From assembly GCF_002155905.1 (NCBI RefSeq), contig NZ_MUMF01000066.1, positions 1-45,119 of the forward strand: a stretch of DNA of 45,119 nucleotides, written 5' to 3'. This document shows positions 41,392-45,119 of the stretch, one piece after another; position 1 is the stretch's first letter, and the number at the start of each line of letters is the position of its first letter. This stretch comes from Streptomyces tricolor. GTDB lineage: Bacteria; Actinomycetota; Actinomycetes; Streptomycetales; Streptomycetaceae. The notes below the pieces were generated by a model, which did no database searches, was not told the DNA's origin, and saw only the letters and a list, made by a program, of their open reading frames with translations. Made by a program: the position numbers and the translations under genes.

Positions 41392-42027
41392 ATGACTGCA
41401 CGCCGCAAGCTCGTCCGCCGTACCGCACTCGCCGTCACCGCTGGTGCGGCCGCTCTCGTCCTGTCCGCCTGCGGCGGTGGCGGACACGACATGTCCTCGA
41501 TGGGGGGCGACTCCGACTCCAGCCCTTCCGCGACCGCCTCGGCGAAGGCCGGCGACCACAACGACCAGGACATCTCCTTCGCCAAGGAGATGATCCAGCA
41601 CCACCGTCAGGCCGTGGAGATGGCCGACCTGGCCGCCGACCGCGCCTCCTCGCAGGAGGTCAAGGACCTCGCCACGAAGATCAAGGGCGCGCAGGACCCG
41701 GAGATCAAGACGATGTCCGGCTGGCTCACCTCGTGGGGCGAGGAGGTCCCCGCGGACATGTCCGGCATGGAGGGCCACGACATGTCGTCCGGCATGCCCG
41801 GCATGATGAGCAGCGAGGACATGGACAAGCTGGAGAAGGCCTCCGGCGCCGAGTTCGACAAGATGTTCCTCGAGATGATGGTCAAGCACCACGAGGGCGC
41901 CGTCGAGATGGCCAACACGCAGAAGGCCGAGGGCAAGTACGGTCCCGCCGTGAAGCTCGCGGACGCCGTGATCACGGCCCAGACCGCCGAGATCGAGCAG
42001 ATGAACAAGATCCTCGGCAAGAGCTGA
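41392..42027 (+). CDS. DUF305 lipoprotein, Met/His-rich
   Basis: 211 residues. Lipobox near residue 26 (ALVLSAC). DUF305 helices with HxxH-type pairs: FAKEMIQHHRQAVEMADLA and FLEMMVKHHEGAVEMANT, joined by a Met/Gly/Asp loop (ADMSGMEGHDMSSGMPGMM). Such proteins are ferritin-like bundles that appear in copper clusters as periplasmic Cu binders; function not proven. ATG 41392 after GGAG. 91 bases behind the DUF6153-like gene, with a strong hairpin downstream. Confidence 0.94.
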   Translation: MTARRKLVRRTALAVTAGAAALVLSACGGGGHDMSSMGGDSDSSPSATASAKAGDHNDQDISFAKEMIQHHRQAVEMADLAADRASSQEVKDLATKIKGAQDPEIKTMSGWLTSWGEEVPADMSGMEGHDMSSGMPGMMSSEDMDKLEKASGAEFDKMFLEMMVKHHEGAVEMANTQKAEGKYGPAVKLADAVITAQTAEIEQMNKILGKS

Positions 42028-42041
42028 CGCAGCGACAGAAA

Positions 42042-42081
42042 CGGTGTGGCCGACGGCGCCTGGACGCCGTCGGCCACACCG
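42042..42081 (+). terminator. Strong terminator hairpin
   Basis: Perfect 17-bp stem (42042-42058 with 42065-42081), six-base loop, followed by CTTTTC. Ends the DUF6153-like/DUF305 transcript, 15 bases after the stop. Confidence 0.9.
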
Positions 42082-42181
42082 CTTTTCGGGTCTCCCAGTG
42101 CCACGGTGTGGCCGCATTGATGTCGCTCGGCCGCCACTCTGTGGCATCCATCGCCGCCGCACCGAAAGGAACCGGTCCGCC

Positions 42182-42835
42182 TTAGGCGGTCAGGCCCCCG
42201 CTGCAGGTTGCGCCCAGCTCGGGAGTCTGAGCACCCTGGACGTACTTGGTAAGGAACTGCTCGACCCTGGGGTCGGATGCCTTGTCGACGCTGAGCTGGG
42301 TGCCCCAAGCCGAAAGCGTGATCGTTCCGGACTGGCTGGTGTCCGGGCTCATCAGGGTGTAGGGCGTCTTGGAGACCTTGTCGCTGAGTGTCCTGATGTC
42401 GGCGTCGGTGGCCTTGTCGTTGTACGTGACCCAGACCGCTCCGTGCTCCAGTGAGTGCACGGCGTTCTCATTGGCTATGGGCTTGTTGTAGACGGTGCCG
42501 TCGCAGGTCATCCACGCCTTGTTGTGGTCGCCGCCGACGGGCGGATTCATTGGGTATTCGACGGCCGTCTTGACGTGGTTGCGGCCGAGCTTCTTCGCGT
42601 CCCAGGTCTTCTCGCCGCGTACGGGCTTCTTGGCCGCGGCGGCCTGCTGCTCCTCCTTCTCGTTTGCGCTGTTGATGGCGTAACCGCCCCAGCCGATCAG
42701 TCCTCCGACGATGAGAGTGCTGAGAGTGATGGTGATGATGCGGTTGCGGCGTTCGCGGGCGCGTTCGACCTTGCGCATCTCTTCTATCTTGGCCCTCCGC
42801 GCCTGGGAGGCCGCCTTCTTGTTGGTCTTGCTCAT
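42182..42835 (-). CDS. DUF3105 membrane-anchored protein
   Basis: 217 residues: a charged cytosolic start (KIEEMRKVERARERRNR), one membrane segment (about 33-52, IITITLSTLIVGGLIGWGGY) and the extracytoplasmic DUF3105 domain (YPMNPPVGGDHNKAWMTCDG, NAVHSLEHGAVWVTY, two Cys). The GGDH and HSLEHG motifs are conserved His that may bind a metal. Follows the small protein at 42936-43367 by 100 bases, same strand. ATG 42835. Confidence 0.92.
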   Translation of the reverse strand: MSKTNKKAASQARRAKIEEMRKVERARERRNRIITITLSTLIVGGLIGWGGYAINSANEKEEQQAAAAKKPVRGEKTWDAKKLGRNHVKTAVEYPMNPPVGGDHNKAWMTCDGTVYNKPIANENAVHSLEHGAVWVTYNDKATDADIRTLSDKVSKTPYTLMSPDTSQSGTITLSAWGTQLSVDKASDPRVEQFLTKYVQGAQTPELGATCSGGLTA

Positions 42836-42935
42836 GACTGTGTGTTCCTCGTCCCCGCCGTGCGGCGGTGGGTGCAGGGGTGGTGGGTGGGCGAACGTCG
42901 CTCGCCGTACGCGTGAGTGCGCGGCAGGCGTGTGT

Positions 42936-43367
42936 CTACGTCCGTTGCACCTGGAGGACGTGGAGATTGGGAGCGCGGTCGGTCGCCGCTGTCAGCTCGG
43001 GGAGGGAGAGGGCGTCCGGCTGCCGGGGGAGATCCGGCATGCGAGGCAGAGCCATTGCCACTGGCTGGGCGGGGGTGGCGAGCACCGCGCGTACGCCGTC
43101 GACGGCTGGGCGGCAGCACACATAACCGGAAGGGCAGTCGGCGGTGTGGGCGACTGCCGACCCATGCTGATCAGTCGAGGTGTCGGCAGGCATCGCTGCG
43201 GCGGACACGGCGGTCAGGGAGGCAGTGTCGGCGTCGCTGTTGCCGGGTGCCAGGCACGCCAGGCACACCGTCAGCGCGGCGAGCAGGACAGCCAAGGCAG
43301 AGCAGAGCCCCGCAGTCCGCGTGGTCTGCCACGCCGCGCGGGTCGTCTGCTGTCTCCAGGGCTTCAT
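42936..43367 (-). CDS. Small membrane protein ending LHVLQVQRT (DUF6153-like)
   Basis: 143 residues from ATG 43367. Membrane segment about 18-40 with several Cys (TAGLCSALAVLLAALTVCLAC), then a tail with CPSGYVCCRPAV and Met/Pro-rich MALPRMPDLPRQP, ending APNLHVLQVQRT. It matches the small-protein set by size, one N-terminal span, Cys/Met tail and C-terminal LxVLQxxR pattern, though least closely. It precedes DUF3105 in a probable operon. Confidence 0.65.
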   Translation of the reverse strand: MKPWRQQTTRAAWQTTRTAGLCSALAVLLAALTVCLACLAPGNSDADTASLTAVSAAAMPADTSTDQHGSAVAHTADCPSGYVCCRPAVDGVRAVLATPAQPVAMALPRMPDLPRQPDALSLPELTAATDRAPNLHVLQVQRT

Positions 43368-43456
43368 TACTGGTGATATTAGGCGGTCGTTGTGGGGGAG
43401 CTACCAGGTCACGGTTGCGGCGAACACGGTCGCGGCAAGTGGGAGCCGGATGCTCG

Positions 43457-43663
43457 TCATGCCGGGCTGTCGTGCCGTGTGGTGTCCCGCGACGCCAGCT
43501 CGCCGCGCAGAGCCTCGATTCCCTTACGGAGGCGGATCAGCTCCTGGCGATCCGCAGCAGGGGCGGTCTGTGCCCCGTGCTTCGAGCGCATCATGAACCA
43601 CATCATGGCGCCCATGACCAGCGGGCAGGCCAGCAGTGGCAGGGCATAAAGCAGTCCATCCAT
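43457..43663 (-). CDS. Small single-span membrane protein with Met-rich segment
   Basis: 68 residues from ATG 43663 (AGGAAGGAG upstream). One membrane segment (about 4-24, LLYALPLLACPLVMGAMMWF) with Met and Cys, then a basic/amphipathic helix (ELIRLRKGIEALRGELASRD). The layout resembles DUF2933-type small proteins near copper genes. An upstream motif lies at 43787-43801. Confidence 0.72.
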   Translation of the reverse strand: MDGLLYALPLLACPLVMGAMMWFMMRSKHGAQTAPAADRQELIRLRKGIEALRGELASRDTTRHDSPA

Positions 43664-43786
43664 CGCGGGTCTCCTTCCTACTTCGACGAGGACAGGGTGA
43701 CGGGACGTGGCCAGGTGGGGTGCGACGCTGCCGGCCGCCTGCTCCTGCACGGACACGAATCCGCAGTCAATCTTACTGATGTATAA

Positions 43787-43801
43787 CTAATCCACTTAGT
43801 T
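43787..43801. promoter_or_regulatory. CTAA/TTAG-type operator candidate
   Basis: CTAATCCACTTAGTT, upstream (124 bases) of the small protein at 43457-43663; the VanW-type gene is 439 bases away on the other side. The segment 43802-44239 contains no gene I can support: the frames open on both strands have no recognisable domain or start signal. Confidence 0.5.
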
Positions 43802-44239
43802 TGCTAGGAGCGTGATGGGTTCTGTGTCGATCAGCCGAGGAACCGGCCCGGCCACGAGTCCGGAGGGCACCGCCGTATCGGGTTCCCGCCGAAGAGCAGG
43901 CAGGGCCTCCTGTGTCCGTAGCGCATGTCGTCGGCCGGGCCCACTGGTCCTGGGTGGCTCTGTCGTCTGCACTCCGAGGCCCTCGGCGTTCACGGCAGCG
44001 ACCGCAGGCTCCCTGGACGCGGCTCTGTGCGGTGCCCCGCGCTGTGCCGGCGGTGAGGCCGAAGCCGTCATAGCCGGTGAGTCGCATCTCGTACTGCTCT
44101 GGTCGCTCAGTCGTTTCGAGAGTGCCCCGATGACAGAGCTTACGTAATCGCCACAAAAGTCTTCTCATCATCGCCCGGCATACGGCCCGCTACGCGAGCC
44201 CTGCCTGCGCCACGCGCCAGTCACACACAAGGAGAACCA

Positions 44240-45119
44240 GTGCTGAGTTCATCGCGCCTCGGCCCGCCCGCCGAGACCGCCCCGCCCGCGGACGCCGGGC
44301 CGGCCGGTCGCAACCGAATAGGCCGTGTCGCGCTCGTGGCGGGGACGGCGGTCGGTGTCGGCTTCGGCGGCCTGTATCTGGTGGGCCTGCTGGCATCCAG
44401 TGAGGAGGTCCCCGCAGGGACCCGGGTGAGCGGTGTGGACATCGGAGGGCTGAGCCGTTCGGAGGCGCGCGAGAAGCTGGACGGCAGCCTGGGCAGGACC
44501 TGGTCCGAGCCCATGAAGGTGCGCCTCGGCGACAGCGTCGACACCATCCACGTGTCCGGCATCTCTCTGGACAGCGAGGAGACCGTCGCCCGCGCCGCGC
44601 AGACGGGGTCCGACCCGTTCACCGTGATCGGCCGCCTCTTCACGAGCGGCGACCGCGAGGTCGAACCGGTCATCCGTGTGGATGAGGAGAAGGCCCGCGC
44701 GTCACTGGCCGAGAAGGCGAAGACGTACGACCGTAAGGCGCGGGAGGGCGAGGTCACGTTCCACGCGGGCGAGGCGGTGCCGGTGCGGCCGGTCACCGGG
44801 CGGGCCCTGGACGTGGACGGTGCGGTAGGGGCGTTGGCGTCGGCGGCACCAGGCAAGGGGAGTGACCCGGTACGGCTGCCTGTCCGTACGTCCGAACCCA
44901 AGGTCGGCGCGGAGGAGGTGAACCGCGCGATGAAGGAGTTCGCCACCCCCGCCATGTCTGCACCAGTCACGCTCGCCGTGGGCGGCCGGGAGGTCGAGAT
45001 CAGCCCGGCGACCATCGGCAAGCACCTCACCATGAAGCCGGACGGAGACAACCGGCTGACACCCGCACTCGACGGCAGCGGACTCCTGACCGATCCGAAG
45101 GTGGCCAGCCCGCTCGCGC
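44240..45119 (+). CDS. VanW/peptidoglycan-binding-4 type protein, C-terminus outside
   Basis: At least 293 residues, open at the right edge. GTG 44240 follows AAGGAG. Basic N-terminus, one membrane segment (about 30-52, VALVAGTAVGVGFGGLYLVGLL), then repeated PG_binding_4-like domains (VPAGTRVSGVDIGGLSRSEA; AAQTGSDP; VTFHAGEAVPVRPVTGRALD; VTLAVGGREVEISPATIGKH). This is the usual front half of actinobacterial VanW family envelope proteins; the VanW domain itself would be beyond the window. Single gene with its own promoter region. Confidence 0.83.
   Translation, partial: MLSSSRLGPPAETAPPADAGPAGRNRIGRVALVAGTAVGVGFGGLYLVGLLASSEEVPAGTRVSGVDIGGLSRSEAREKLDGSLGRTWSEPMKVRLGDSVDTIHVSGISLDSEETVARAAQTGSDPFTVIGRLFTSGDREVEPVIRVDEEKARASLAEKAKTYDRKAREGEVTFHAGEAVPVRPVTGRALDVDGAVGALASAAPGKGSDPVRLPVRTSEPKVGAEEVNRAMKEFATPAMSAPVTLAVGGREVEISPATIGKHLTMKPDGDNRLTPALDGSGLLTDPKVASPLA

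Noticed and set aside
43812..44171. Open frames on both strands in 43.8-44.2 kb
   Set aside because: No ribosome site, no domain, low-complexity translation; left as intergenic.
28017..45119. Vancomycin-resistance cluster (FemX-like and VanW-type genes)
   Set aside because: No vanH, vanA, vanX or vanRS-like genes are present; the two genes are 15 kb apart and of families common without resistance.
1..45119. tRNA or rRNA genes
   Set aside because: None recognised on reading; no clover-leaf or rRNA-conserved stretches noticed, though I could not run a covariance search.

Overview
The base composition (about 70% GC), GTG/TTG starts, leaderless-looking promoters and protein families (DUF5134, BlaI/M56 pairs, ResB/ResC, DUF305, DUF3105, class F-type sortase, FemX-like) point to a Streptomyces or close relative. 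The window is an accessory region devoted mainly to copper/metal handling and the cell envelope. Neither end is a natural boundary: a htpX-type protease is cut at the left and a VanW-type protein at the right.

Layout. 1-4.5 kb: pspA operon (PspA, PspAA, M48 protease), a cupredoxin lipoprotein, a Met-rich DUF5134 membrane protein and an unknown membrane-anchored protein. 4.8-7.6 kb: a frameshifted small membrane protein, an M23 endopeptidase and a YdcF/SanA protein. 7.8-15.6 kb: a polytopic protein with a copper-type C-terminal domain, an L,D-transpeptidase divergent from ResB-ResC (cytochrome c assembly), then a small Met/His protein and a multicopper oxidase. 15.7-20 kb: a methyltransferase, an M56/BlaI pair, and carbonic anhydrase with a frameshifted SulP transporter. 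20.1-22.3 kb: small membrane proteins and a His-tailed polytopic protein. 22.5-24.7 kb: methyltransferase, DUF2218 protein, alpha/beta hydrolase. 24.8-29.2 kb: MurJ with sigma/anti-sigma genes, divergent from a FemX-like ligase. 29.4-34.3 kb: methyltransferase, DUF305 protein with its sortase, NiCoT transporter, TetR regulator and two membrane proteins. 34.4-37.1 kb: gene remnants surrounding a second copy of the small-protein/His-tail module. 37.1-45 kb: lytic transglycosylase, NlpC/P60 hydrolase, second M56/BlaI pair, a CopZ-like protein lacking its cysteines, DUF6153-like, DUF305, DUF3105 and a VanW-type protein.

Regulation is the most striking feature. Four palindromes fit TACCC-N5-GGGTA, the CsoR/RicR copper operator (upstream of pspA, the 9.2 kb membrane protein, the oxidase operon and the copZ-like gene). 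Three TACTA-N8-TAGTA boxes sit next to the first BlaI/M56 pair. About ten copies of an AT-rich 15-mer related to CTAAGT-N3-TTAGTA lie in promoter regions of peptidoglycan enzymes, cytochrome c assembly, the NiCoT transporter and small membrane proteins; I do not recognise this motif, and it may define an undescribed regulon. A fourth palindrome is shared by the TetR promoter region and the 22.5 kb operon.

Six small secreted or membrane proteins end in a related C-terminal pattern (LSLLRI, LQLLRI, LSILRC and similar) and usually head operons of copper-type genes. Together the genes look like a periplasmic copper oxidation/sequestration system coupled to envelope remodelling. All functional statements are inferred from sequence reading only.
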